64,000 nt of DNA from Ottelia alismoides (taxonomy: Eukaryota; Streptophyta; Magnoliopsida; Alismatales; Hydrocharitaceae), in the NCBI GenBank assembly GCA_037367405.1, contig JAZKJV010010755.1, forward strand, positions 558,001 to 622,000. Direction: 5' to 3'. A model generated the notes under the pieces. It made no database searches. It worked only from the letters and a program-made list of their open reading frames with translations, and was not told the DNA's origin. This document shows, one piece after another, positions 35,077-47,092 of the stretch (position 1 is its first letter; the number at the start of each line of letters is the position of its first letter). Made by a program: the position numbers and the translations under genes.

Positions 35077-38000
35077 TGAACACAAATTATCGAGGAGGGA
35101 TCCTAACATCTGGTCTTGGAGGGTCTACAGTGCTCGACAAGTTAGGTTCAACTATCATTGTGTCGACTGCTCGGCACTCGGATGTCCTTAATAAAAGTGC
35201 ATCAACAACTAACCCACACTGAGCTCAAGTAGTGCATAATAGTGAGATGAATTTATTATACCTTATGTAATGATATGTATAATATGCAAGCATAAGGGTC
35301 GATTCATTAAGGAGCAATGGGAGATAGATCACTTAAATTGGCTTAAAAGTCAATAAATGATTTTTGTGTTTATGTAGGGGTTTTTCATTTGATTCTATAG
35401 GTTTTTAAATAATATTTTTTTAATTTATATATTGTTTTATTTTTATAATTTTTGTTTTTATATTTTATGAGTTTTAAATTTCTTTTTTAATATATGCAAT
35501 ATTTATATATAAGATATATTGATAATATATATGTATAAGATACAAATAAATAAGTATATAAAAAAAGAGATAAAATCAGAAAAATACCCAAAGTAGAGTC
35601 CTTTTTATTTTTCACCTTAAGTATATTCCTTTTTATTTCTTTATGGTCTGAAAATAGTTTTTGGTATTGTTAATAATAATATAAGTATATTTAGCCATGT
35701 ATAATATAAACTAGTGTATGTATTCACACACAAATATAGAAGCTCGAAATGCCCCAAATAAAAGATTTTTGTCTTTTTTATATTTTTTCTACTTTTGAGA
35801 ATTTTCTTTTAATTTTACTATTGTTTTTTATTTTTAAAGGAGTAAAAAGGGCAAAATAGTATGTAATAATATATGGCCAAAATTTCCAAAACTAATTTTA
35901 ATATATAAAATATATAATAAAAAGATACACAAAGATAAAATGCAATTTTTGGATTTTTGACATTTTTACATTTTTTACGGTTACATAGAGTTTGCAAATT
36001 TTTTATTTTATTTTGTATTTTTTTAGCGATCTTAGTCTGTAGGTGAAAAATAAAATAATAAACAATTTTAAATTTTTCAAAAAATTTCAAAATATTTTAA
36101 TAATTTTTATGTATTTTTAATGCAAATAGGGAATAAATGTAATATGTTTGAAATTTTAAATATATGAAATAACTTTAAATAGCCTTGCTTCATATATATG
36201 TGATATTAATTCAAGCCAGGCACCTAAAATAATTTTTCTACAATGTTTAAATGCAAATGATATTTTTAATAGAAGAAATAAAAAAAGTAAAAAATTATAA
36301 TGTCGGTAGGGACTAAAACACAATTTAAATATAGTTAAATTGCATTTCAGAATGAAATCCAAAGTCTAGTGGTCTACGTAAATTTCCCTAATATTTAGTT
36401 AATCCAATGCTCATAGGGATATAAATGTAATTTTCAAAAAGCAGCTAGGTGTACATGCAATTTATCCAACAAGTTTTGAACTTAATACAAATTTTAGTGA
36501 CTGAATAATAACAGTAAACCGCATTGGGTCCCTTACAAAAAGCCCACCTCCTCATAATACATGCACGTGGGTGACGTGATGATGGACCTAAGTGTAATTA
36601 TCTAAAGTATATGGGTCGTACTGCAGATTTTACAAAAATATAATAACGACAATTAAATATTTCTAGGCTAAAAGTAAAAGAATAAATACGTGAGTGGCGT
36701 TTGCAAAATAACCCCACTAAAGCGCTAGGGAATGACGGGATCTTCCGCGCTTAGACATGTGGTGCCTTCTCAGTTGAGGATGGCGATTTGAGCGTAGATG
36801 GTTGGGATTAGATCGTAGTGACTGATTGATTGGTGGAGGGCACGTTCATCCGACGGTTGCAGTTCAATCTAGAGGCTGAGGAAGACCTGATGGTTATTTC
36901 TCTTCACCAACAACAAGGAAGAACAAAAGGTCAAGCAAACTTTGATCCACTATTCCCTCATCCTCTGCCTATCTCAAATGTTCCTCCAAGGCCCAAAAGC
37001 TTCCTGGAAGCACTACATGTCTGCTGGCAGGCTCAGGAGAGGGTAGGAAGACCTTCGATGAGATCCTGATGTCAAGGAAAGCAATGAGATCCAGGAACTT
37101 CGACTTGGGTAAAAATCGACTTGAATTGGGTCTTTTACCTTCAAGACCTGCAGGGTTTGTCTAGACACATAAAAAATGAGGTCCAGGGGATTGATTTAAG
37201 GAGGAATGAGGTGTAGTGGAGTTGGGTGGAGGGCCCCAGTGAGTGGAGGAGTTGGAAGCCTGATCTCTTGATCGAGAGAGAATCATGATTAGTAATATGT
37301 GTGAGTCATAGAAGAATCAATAGGGAATGGGATGGTGGTGAAATGCAGATCATGGAATGGTTGGAAATGATGAAAAGACTAGTCGGATCAGAGCTACGAC
37401 TACCCAATTTCACGAAAAATAAAACAAAAATAACTAGAAGTAAATGTTTTACTATGTTAATATTACTCCTAGGAATTAACTAGAAGAAAAATCTAGGGAA
37501 CAACATCGAGAATGAAGGGGTCAGTCGGAGCTCCGCCTGGGTTGGCCAACGATGCTCGGATTACCACTCCTACGTCTCTTTCTCCACGCCAACAGCTCTG
37601 GTGAGTCTCCTACTGTAACCAGAAGGCCTAAGTACACGTGAAGTCGGGAATTTCAATGGCAAAAGGGCATCAAAATCAAATCGAAATCAGGGGAGGGGTA
37701 TATGTACATGGTTAACTTGATTCGGGAAGAACACATGATTCAGAGCTCCTCCGATCGAGAAATGATGCAGGCATGAAAGTTAACGGATCGAGGAGCAAAA
37801 TATCAGAAGGAATCGAGTCAAAATAATGAAAGGATCGGAGGAGCAAATTGGGGAAGTAGAGGGAAAAAATCTAATAAATGTAAACCTATGAGAGGTAGGG
37901 AAATTACTGAGGCCAACTCTGACCTGCTGCTCATTAGATCACATAGGATAGAAGAAGACAAAGCTTAAAATTAAAACATTTACTAATTCAAATTAAAAAT

Positions 38001-39000
38001 AGTAAGAAATTTTATTAATTTTTAGTCAAATCATAAAATTATTTATTATTTTATAAGAATTTTATAGTGAATGTTATTTATTTTTACAACTTAATTTATT
38101 ATATGTTACTTTTAAAAGTATAAATATATGCATATTTACCTATATACTATGTATTTTATTGTAATTTTTTTATGTTTTTATTATTTTAAATAGATAACTT
38201 ATATATTTAAATTATTTAGGTATATATAAATATATTTTGTTATATTTTTCTGAATTTATATGTACACTTAAATAATTAGGTGTATTTATTATATAGATAT
38301 ATGTATGCATATTTCATCTATATATTTTAAGTATTTATTTATTTTATTGTATTTTAAATGATTTTACATTAATCTAATTATGTACATCTATTATGAAGAA
38401 TATTTAAAAATTTATAAAAATATGAATATCTGAAAATTATAAAGAATAAATGAAATGATTATTTTATTCAAGTCAATTGGACAATAGGGGCCCAAAATCC
38501 AACCTTTGCATCATAGCTCCAATTGAGTGAAATCTTCATTAAATAGATAAGTGGATGTTATATACAATTAAAGATGACTTTTATCAATTTTCATACCGTA
38601 TGTAGAAGATACAAGTCTGTAAAGTTTGGATTTTGGATTTTTATTTTTAGTATCTAGGGTATATTGTGCATTATTTTTTCCCGAGTTTTTTTATTTTTCT
38701 ATGTATTTTTGTCTACAACTTTCATGTAAAATGTTTATTTATTTGTTGTATAAATAAGAAATAATAAAATAGGACCCAAATTTATTATTGAGAAACTAAG
38801 AATTAGGTTTTTTATTGTATTATTAGCGCTTATGTTCCCCTACTTTATTCCTTATCATCCCGGTCATCGTAATGCTTAGATCTTGAGGTTTAGGGTCATT
38901 AAATACCATTGGTATTTCATTTCTTTTTCATTTATTTACTCTTTTTCTTTCATTATAGGCCAAAATGAAAGAATGAAGGTAATGAAATGGAGATTCATCA
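35077..39000 (-). repeat. 3' LTR of gypsy E2
   Basis: Read on the minus strand it starts TGATGAATCTCCATTTCATTACC at 39000, after PPT CAAGTGTATGGGG, and ends ..TTGTGTTCA (35077), about 3.9 kb. GC-richer sequence at 36720-37950 is the presumed promoter and transcribed part; the W-box pair is reduced to one arm near 37914. The short frame at 36830-37069 lies in this part and has no support as a gene. Confidence 0.7.
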
Positions 39001-40199
39001 CCCCATACACTTGCCATTGCTTGTCCCTGGCAAACACTTAAGCCTATAAGTGCAGAAAATAAAATAAAGAAAAGAAAAAGAAAGAACTTGGGATGATTTC
39101 TTTACTTTTAAACCTGTCTTATTAAAATCAAAATTTAGAGCAAAGTTAAGACCTTTGGATTATTTGTTTGTGCGGAATCACACTAAGGTTTAGGAAGTGT
39201 GATGTAATAGCCCTTATATTCCATAATCCTATCATCCAATTCTATTCACGATCAGGTCAACGACATCCTCTTAGTCACATACTCTTACTAATTTGAAATG
39301 ATCGATCCATGTGTGTGAATTTTTCATCTCTTCCTAAACAAAATCGTTGAAGTATAGAAGAGTCTGCTCTCCTTATAGCTCATCCTCGTGGATACGGATA
39401 TTTCCCTTTAATGTCAAGTACCACTCATCTTTACAAGTGAGTGGCAGAAGAAGCTAGAAGAATGGGACATGAATCAGGAATGCACCAGTGTAGTCATCAT
39501 TACCTTGTGAAGCATGGTCAGTAGAACTAACTCTTCACTAAAAAGTAGGCATTTTCTAAAGCTCATATTTCTTGTGAAAATTTTGGTGTAGTCTTCTTTT
39601 GAATTTTTCATTGACTTTAAATTACTCTACATTATTAGTTATGCCTCGAAGGATTTCTTGAGTTCTTGAAAAAAGTTGCGCTCGCAGACCATTCCTCATC
39701 CGGAGCATTGTCTCAATCTAGGTTCTAGTCTTTAGATATCAAGGCTATTAGAAGAAGTGGGTTAGAGTACTGGTTTTGGCAATCCCCAAGTATGGTTCCT
39801 TAGCCACCAGCTTAGCATTCTCCCAACTTAGAATCCAAGATTTTTCAATAAACCATGCTAGTTGAGCTAAGTGTTAAGTGCGAGGAAGAAAAAACTCGTA
39901 CTAAGTACAGAAAAGTATATACTACAACAACAAATAAATCAACAAATCAGAAGTTGACCATCCCCCATACGTAGGATGAAATAATCCTAAGTATATCAAA
40001 TTGTATACAAGATAGGGAGGGTAAGGGTGGGAATGTATGAACTCATCATATTGACATGTTTCCTATTATATTTACGTTAAAATATCCCCAACTATAGACG
40101 AAAATATCAAGTGTTGATAAAAGAAGGGAACATCTTTTTAGAAGAAATAGAAAATAGAAAAGGAAAAGATGAAAAGAAAACAAGAGAAGAAGAAAGGAA
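39001..40199 (-). mobile_element. E2 PPT and 3' untranslated region
   Basis: On the minus strand this links the E2 integrase to its LTR. It includes the CCTAAG-type purine motif at 39965-39995 and the CATTCCCACCCTTACCCTCCC block at about 40022-40043 seen in E1 (49225-49245). It is shorter than the E1 counterpart. No coding sequence. Confidence 0.7.
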
Positions 40200-41330
40200 G
40201 AAAATAAAAATTATTCTTGTGTTTTTCTTCTCAAGTATCTGATCCATTGGACGCTGGGAGCTCATTTGAAAATACAACTTCAATAGAATTGACAATAGAC
40301 ATGAATGTGTCATGCTCTAAATACGTCTTCAGAAACTTTCCATTGATTACAAGTGGTTATGCGTCAAGTGACAACTCTGATATCAGTAGGATACCGTTGT
40401 CACACATAGTTTTTACAATAAATGGCACAATCCATTTGCTTTTCAGTTTGCCTAGGAAGATTTTCAACTTCACATCAAACAACCACGCCTTCTTTCCTTT
40501 TCAAAATTCTTCCCTCTGATGTGATTATATTGATTCTTGCTTGTTTCCTTGGAATCATGTTTGCACATATTCAATGCCAAAAGTGATTTGTGTATTAACT
40601 CTACATGAAGGTGGCACGGCTTGCCATAAACAACGTGGTAGGGAGACATATCGAGAGGAGACTTATACGTTGTTCTTTAGGCCCAAAGAATTGAATCAAT
40701 CAATTCGGACCAGATCTTTGTGTCTGGTTCTACAAGCTTTTGTAGGATAGTCTTGATCTCCCTATTGGAACACTCAACCATGCCATTAGATTGAGGGTGG
40801 AACGGTGCTGCAACACGATGCTCAATGTCGCATTCTTTGGTAAACTTCTAGACCTCTTTTTTAATAAAGTGGATCCCCCTATCATATATGAGAATATTGG
40901 GAATCTCAAATTAAGAAATGTTGTTGTCCTTCAAAAAAAAAATTGTGCGATTATGTGCAGTTCGAGTGGGGACTGCCTCCACCCATCTTCTTACATAATA
41001 GACAACTAGCAAGATGTATACATAACCCTGATTGTTAGGGAATGGACCTATAAAATCAATGCCCCACGCATCGAATATGTCGGAAATCTAAATATATTTC
41101 AGAGGTATTGTATCTCGCACAACGATGTTCCTAGATATTCTCTAATGGTTAGTACATTTTTTGACATTGTCTGTTGCATCCTAGAATAAAGATGGCCACA
41201 AGAGGCCACATTGGAGTACTTTTTCTATTGTCCTATTTCCAGAATGGTGTTCACTGAATTCAAGATTGTGATAGTGGTCTAGGACACCCATTATCTCCTC
41301 CTAGGGTACACACTTCCTCCATATGCAATA
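40200..41330 (-). pseudogene. Gypsy integrase relic of E2
   Basis: Minus-strand translation gives DAWGIDFIGPFPNNQGY near 41070-41020, with the first catalytic aspartate; IYDRGIHF near 40890, with the second; and HPQSNGMVECSNREIKTIL near 40795-40740, with the glutamate. YGKPCHL.VELIHKSL (about 40640-40590) is typical of Athila/Tat integrases. All three DDE residues remain, but stops (for example after WA at about 40680 and in the zinc-finger part) make it non-functional. The zinc-finger part lies upstream, at about 41100-41330. Confidence 0.85.
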
Positions 41331-41527
41331 TGCTCCCTCTTTGAATAGATGTGTATCCTTATACTAATAGAAATGAATGTCAGCCAAGAATCTATCAAGT
41401 TTGATCTTCGGCAAGTCTGGCGAATCTTCTTGGAGACAAGATAATTGACTATATCTGCATATCAAGAGAACGAGGCAATAAACATGATTGCTTCATCCGA
41501 AAAATTCTCAGTGATTGGAATGGAGTT

Positions 41528-42026
41528 CTACTCAAGTGTTTCTACTTTAATTATTCTAGAAGATCTGCCACCACATTTTGATGTTGGGTTTGTCACGGAT
41601 TTCCAAGTGAAATTCCTAGAGAGAAGAATCCAATGAATCAAATGAGGCTTGGCATCTTTCTTTCTCTGTAGATACTTGATGGTAGAATGGCCGGTGTAGA
41701 TTATCACCTTGGATCTGAGTAAGTGCGACCTGAACTTTTCAAGCGAAAACACTACCGCTAACAACTTTTTCTCGATCACTATATATTTCTTTTGAGCTAA
41801 TCTACTATTTTGCTAGCATACTGAATTGCAAATGGCAGCCCGTATCATCTTTCGTATAACACAACACTGATTGTAAAATCAGAAGCATTTGTCTTGATCA
41901 TAAAGGGTAGAGACCGATCATGTAGCTGGAGGACAGGAGTATGTGTGATCAAATCCTTCAACCGATTGAAGGATTAGAGGATCCGGTCATCGACCACAAC
42001 ATTATCCTCATTTCCAAGTAGCTCAA
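41528..42026 (-). pseudogene. Gypsy RNase H relic of E2, 5' side cut by E1
   Basis: The minus-strand translation starts at the E1 insertion (42026) with LLGNEDN, then LQL.DRSLPF.IKTNASDF (about 41945-41880), [19 protein letters not shown] (about 41770-41715) and [20 protein letters not shown] (about 41700-41640). This is the gypsy RT-RNase H junction and RNase H. Two acidic residues of the active site are changed: TDAS to TNAS and YTDH to YTGH. Stops lie between 41880 and 41780. Confidence 0.85.
42022..42026. other. Target duplication of E1, left copy (CTCAA)
   Basis: CTCAA at the lower end and CTCAG at 62147-62151, agreeing at four of five bases. The flanks are the two halves of the E2 RT-RNase H frame, which supports the boundaries independently. 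Confidence 0.7.
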
Positions 42027-42938
42027 TGAAAAATGAGAAAATGGGAGTCGATAAATAATGGCCTAACAAATCAAGCTCACTGTTGTTGGGGTGACTATTA
42101 AGATCCTCCCACAGTTTCAACAATTAACCCACACAGATAAGGAATAAATTAAATAAAGTGTTAAAATTTATTATACCATATTAAAAATGTATAATGACAA
42201 CCAAGAAGGGGTCGAACACAGGAAGCAAAGGAGTATAACATGCAAGGTAAAAAAATCAAAGTACAATTTATCTCTCAAACACTTAGCCAAAATGATTTCT
42301 TTTTCGTGGGTTTTAATTTTAAATTTTAAATTTTTTGTTAGATATTTTACTTTGATTTTTAAATTCCTTTTTTACATTTCCTTTTTATATTTTATATTTT
42401 ATATTTCCTTTTTCATTTAAAGATATAATAAGGTTATATATAGGGTATATATACAATATAGACTAAGATAGGTACAAATATAACTAAAAATAATCACAAG
42501 TAAGAAAATAATTTTGTTTGCATTTTAAATAAAATTTTACTATTTTTGTGATTTAAAAAAAATACAATTTTTTTTATTTTAAAGATAAAAATACCCTAAA
42601 TAAGGGTTTAATTAAATAGTCGAGATTGAAATGGAAATTAAAAATATCAAATGAAGTTAAAAATTTTCCAACTTAATTTTAATACTTAAATAATAGTAAA
42701 GAAATAGAAAATATAATTTTTAGGATTTTTTGGAAATTTTCCAAATTTTTATAACAGTTTTTAGGGGTTTTCAGTTTTTAGGAGTTTTCTTTAATAATTT
42801 TTAAAGATTTTTGGTCTGGTGTTGTAAAATAAGTTAATAAACTAAAACTACATTTTTTGGAATTTTTGAGATGTTTTTTATATTCTTTGGTATTTTCTAT
42901 GGTAGATAGGGAAAAACAACCTATTTTTTATTTTTATA

Positions 42939-42947
42939 AAATAAAAA
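42939..42947. other. 9-bp target duplication of the MULE, left copy
   Basis: AAATAAAAA, identical to 44247-44255. AT-rich, but exact length and position at both TIR ends make chance unlikely. Confidence 0.85.
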
Positions 42948-44246
42948 GGGATATTTACCCAGCAGACCTTGAAATCTTTCGAAATTACCTCTACGACCTT
43001 TGAAACATCGTAATTCCTCCCACGACCCCGTAATCTTGCTCCGTCTTACCCCACGAACCCTGCCGTTAAATTGACACATCTTGAGTTAACTTCATTGAGT
43101 TAAAAACGAGTTAATCTAACCAATCCGTGATCGGACGGCTAGAATCAACCAAAAGCCTCTTCCATCTCTCCTCCCTCATCGAGGGCATTTTCCTGGCCGG
43201 AGGAGGTATGCATGAGGGGGCGTGGCACTTCGGCTCGACCTAAGCTGGGGTTGCGCTAGAGGAAGTTCATGGAAGGGAGGAGGTTGGCGACGGCCTGGAG
43301 GGAGGTGGGGGGCTTCGAGAAGGATAGGCGGACGGGTGGGTGGGGGAGGAGGGGACTTCGAGCGGCTGCCGGAAGGGGGGGGGGAGGATCAAGCCCGGAA
43401 GGCAGGGGCGCATCGAGTGGGGGGGAGGGATTCAAGCGGCCGCCGGGAGGGGGGCTCGAGCGACAGGGGGAAAGGGCGCTTCGAGCGGCAGGGGGAAAGG
43501 GCACTTCGAGCGGGGGGGGGGTGTCTTCGAGCACTGGGGGAAGGGGGGGTTGGGTTTCGAGCACTGGGAGCTTCAAGCGGACCGCGCGCCGGGAGGGGGG
43601 CTCCAGCGGCAGGGGGTAAGGGCGCTTCGAGCAGTAGGGGGCTACTTCGAGCGTTGGGGGCTTCAAGCGGACCGCCGGAAGGGGGGGCTCGAGCGGCAGG
43701 GGCAAGGGTGCTTCGAGCGGCGAGTCAAGCACTGGGAGTACGGGGGTGCTTTGAGCGGCCGCCGGGAGGGGAGGAGCTTCAAGCACTGGGGGTGCGGGGG
43801 GGGGGGGTGGGCTTTCGAGCGGTGGAGGTGTGGGGAGCTTCGAGCGGCCGCCGGGAGGAGGGCCAGGAGGTGTTGGGTGGTGGGGAAAGGAGGCGGCGGG
43901 AGGAGGGGGTGCCGAGGGTGAGAGCAGAGTCGGGAACGAGGAGGAGGAGGAGGCGGAGGTCGGGGAGGAGGGCCATGGAGGGAGGAGGTGTTGGGTGTTG
44001 GGTGGTGGGGAAAAGGAGGAGGGTAGAGGGAGTGGCAGTTAAGGTAAATTCGACAAATAAAATAGGCATAAGATAAAAGAATTTAACGGAATCTGGTTAG
44101 TTTTAACGGGTAAATGGATGGGGGTTAACCACAGGGTTTATTGGGTAAGGGTTAGCAAGATTACGGGGTCGTGGGAGGAATTACGATGTTTCAAAGGTCG
44201 TAGAGGTAATTTCGAAAGATTTGAGGGTCTGCTGGGTAAATATCCC
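42948..44246. mobile_element. Non-autonomous Mutator-like element (MULE)
   Basis: Its ends are GGGATATTTACCC..GGGTAAATATCCC: terminal inverted repeats 42948-43040 and 44154-44246, 93 bp with two mismatches, followed by weaker similarity for about 30 bp. A perfect 9-bp target duplication, AAATAAAAA, flanks it (42939-42947 and 44247-44255); 9 bp is the Mutator hallmark. The matching place in the 5' LTR of E1 (about 60460-60480) lacks it, so it inserted after E1. No transposase (MURA/DDE) motif is visible. The interior, about 43150-44000, is very GC-rich and repetitive, unlike all flanking DNA. Confidence 0.9.
43270..43870. repeat. GC-rich minisatellite inside the MULE
   Basis: About twenty imperfect repeats of CTTCGAGCGG (or CTTCAAGC, TTCGAGCACT) followed by a G-run, spaced 25-35 bases. 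Three frames stay open here: two Gly/Arg-rich on the plus strand (one spanning 43222-44076) and one Pro/Leu-rich on the minus strand (43256-43786). Open frames in all phases are expected in GC-rich repeats without AT-rich stop codons, so I do not call a gene. It could come from a captured GC-rich gene fragment or be repeat expansion. Confidence 0.7.
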
Positions 44247-45348
44247 AAATAAAAAATGTGCCTAAAATTGCATTGCAAAATTATAGCGTGAATCAACACA
44301 TTAACGACACATATCCTATTAGTTTAGGATTTTTTAGAGTATATGTGATATTTTAAAAATATATATATAAAACATAAAGAAACTACATTACTATCGGTGT
44401 TATTTATGTAAATAAAATAAGATAGGGGCCTGCCTGTAATTCACCAAAATATATAAGGGAATTAAATTGTTCTGGGACTGATTAGAAATACAACAAAGTT
44501 TAGGGTCCCACCTGCAAAATGCCTCCTCATTGAGGCATCACGTGAGGTGACATGTTATGGACTACATAACAATGTCAAAAAGGTCGAGGGCCATGGTTGC
44601 AAAAATACATAATAAATAAAATTACCGAGGAAAATTTATTGACTAATAATTAAAATACAAAAGGCGCTCATATGAGAATGCAAAATACCTAAGGTAAGGT
44701 GGATGGTGACCGTCTGGATCTATTTACTTAGACACGCTTCACCCTCCTAAGTGACGATACTTCTTCGTTGATAGATGGTCCATATTAGAATGTGCACGAG
44801 GATCTGACGATTGACATGTGATGAATCCAATGGCCATGCAAGGATCTCGAGTGGCTGAAAGATTGATTGGTGACGAAGGCCTCAGGAAGAACTCGCTAAG
44901 ACATGACTGGGCTGAACATAGACCGATCTTTCTACGCACCTACGGCCATCTAGGAGGCTCTAGCGATGGGAAAAAGGAAGCGTGGGCTCCTCCGTTGTAG
45001 ATGGCAACCTCTGGAGGTACGCTAGAGCTCAGATGGCAGCGAGTCAGCTCAGGGAAAAAATAGATCTCCATGTAAATTGATCTTATACGAAAATTGCCTC
45101 AATTGAGGCTATCGTGCGCTGGCACATGCAGGGTTAGCACGAATACAAGAAAATTCAGGGGCCAGATATGTTTGAGAGGTGGAATGGATTGTAGGGTGTC
45201 GGCGGAGGTACTCCGATGAGATGGTGGAATTGGTGTGCCCAATGAGGATCGGTTTGATCTGGAGTGGGCGAGGCGTAGTAGAAGCAAAAAGAGAAGATAT
45301 GAGGGTGGAAGGTTGTGTCGAGAATGAGGGATGCGCAGTGGAATGGGG

Positions 45349-45373
45349 TTCGCCGGAGCTCTGCTTCGACGAA
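45349..45373. other. Conserved 25-nt hairpin in the E1 3' LTR
   Basis: Read on the minus strand, arms TTCGTCGAAGC and GCTCCGGCGAA flank a 3-base loop; mismatches would be G-U pairs in RNA. The G1 LTR has the same 25-nt structure at 6662-6686 with different bases. It lies in the GC-richer, presumably transcribed part of the LTR. Confidence 0.45.
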
Positions 45374-45892
45374 CTACAAGGAGGTGGGGATATGCTTATC
45401 GAGCGGTAAAAACAAAGAATAAAAGAAAGAATTAACCCTAAGGATAAGGCAAATCTAAGAAATATAATAAAAAGACACCCCGATGGCCGAAAGACCAGAG
45501 ATGAGTTCCTCGACCATGAGCTCGCCAAAGGTGGTGGTGGAAGCACCTTGGCCTTCTCCTGACCTGCTACCACGTGCTGGAGGAGAGATGTCACCTCTAT
45601 GATCCTGATCACGAGAAGTATGACACAAAAGCTCGGATCAAAAGGTTTTAAAGATCAAATTGAAGTCGAATGGGAGGCTTTTGTACAAGTGACAAAGGCA
45701 TGGGGATGATCGAGGCATATTAGGAAATGCAGTGATCCAGAGCCCTTGGGAATCATTGGACGGATATGTACAATGAACGAGCCACAATTATGCATTATAA
45801 ATTGAAAGGATTTTGTGAAAGGAGCGTGCTACAGAAATCAAAGAAAATGGTAAGAAACGAGGGTCTGACAGGATGTAGGTGTTGGTCAGAGA

Positions 45893-45909
45893 GTTGACAG
45901 CGGGTCAAC
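45893..45909. promoter_or_regulatory. Inverted W-box pair in the E1 3' LTR
   Basis: GTTGACAGCGGGTCAAC: facing TTGAC cores, as in solo LTR S and E3. The 5' LTR counterpart at 60970-60986 has lost one arm (GTCAGC). Confidence 0.5.
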
Positions 45910-47077
45910 TTCTACCCCGACCTGTTGCTCCATATGAACCAACCATAAATAATATAACCTGAAAAAGAATGGAAAATAAAAAAGAATTAGTAAAAGATTT
46001 TTTTAATTTTAAGTTATAAAATAAAAATGTTTAATATTTTCTATATTATTTTATGATGATTTTTATTTATTTATTAACAGTATGTGATTACAAGTTACTT
46101 TTTAGGGATAATTTGTAGGTATATTTATATATGTATTAAGGTCTTTTATTTTTATTTTGTATTTTTGATTTTATTATTTTATTTTATAAAATTATAAATT
46201 GGATTTAGATTATTAAATATATTTTTTTATATTTTTCTGATATATTATATACACTTAAATAAATAGGTGTATTATTCATATAGGTACAGTTATAGGTATT
46301 TTATATATGTATTTTAAATAAGTATTTTATTTGAATGTTTTCCTTTTTGTTTTATTCTATTATTAATATGAACATACATTAAATAATATTTAAAAAATTA
46401 TAAAAATATAAATTTATAAAAATAATAAAGAATAAATAAAATGAATATTTTAATAAGGTGCACTAAACAATAGGGGTCCAAAACCAAACTATCACACCAT
46501 AACTTTAAAAAGAATGAAACCACCTTCATTAAATAACTTATTAAAAGTTATATACAATTAAAGAGATTTTTATATATTTTGAGTTTTTATTTAAGAAATA
46601 TGGGTCTGGAAAATTAGGATTTTGGAATATTGTTTGATCTGTAACTTTTATTTTGTACATTATTTTTGTATGAAATCAATTTTGTAGTTTTCTATATTTT
46701 ATCAAATACTACCTTCATGTACAAAGTTTCTTTTTTGAAGTATAAAAAGTGGAAAATAGAATATATCCCAAAATTAATCGATAATGAATAAATAAATGGG
46801 ATTTTTTATTGTATTTTGGCCTACTTTATTCATTGTGGACCTAGTCATGAAGATGCCTATGTATCGGGGATTAGGGTCATAAAATATTTTTGATATTTTA
46901 TTATTTTTCTTTTCTTTTCTTTATTCTATAATTTTAGCTTTATAAACAATATTTTAGATACAATTTATACAATAATGTATGAATGTTAATTTATGCAAAT
47001 TAGAGGTATTTACATGAATTTATACGATTTTTAAGGACAAAATGTTATAATAAAGGTGATGAAATGGAGATCCATCA

Positions 47078-47092
47078 CCCCTCTATACTTGC
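47078..47092 (-). promoter_or_regulatory. Polypurine tract of E1
   Basis: Minus-strand CAAGTATAGAGGGG directly precedes the LTR start. It is similar to the four CCTAAGTATAGGGGG motifs farther upstream in the 3' untranslated region. Confidence 0.75.

Larger units (their letters stand above)
42027..47077 (-). repeat. 3' LTR of E1 (with Mutator-like insertion)
   Basis: Read on the minus strand it starts TGATGGATCTCC at 47077 and ends TTTTTCA at 42027. Without the 1.3-kb insertion it is about 3.74 kb. It matches 59553-62146 throughout except for about 44603-45740, which only this copy keeps. It carries an inverted W-box pair at 45893-45909 and a 25-nt hairpin at 45349-45373 also found in G1 (6662-6686). 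Confidence 0.85.

Noticed and set aside
43222..44076. Long open frame of 284 residues, Gly/Arg-rich, inside the MULE
   Set aside because: It lies in a GC-rich minisatellite that is open in several frames on both strands. Composition alone explains this; there is no domain, and the frame follows the repeat pattern.
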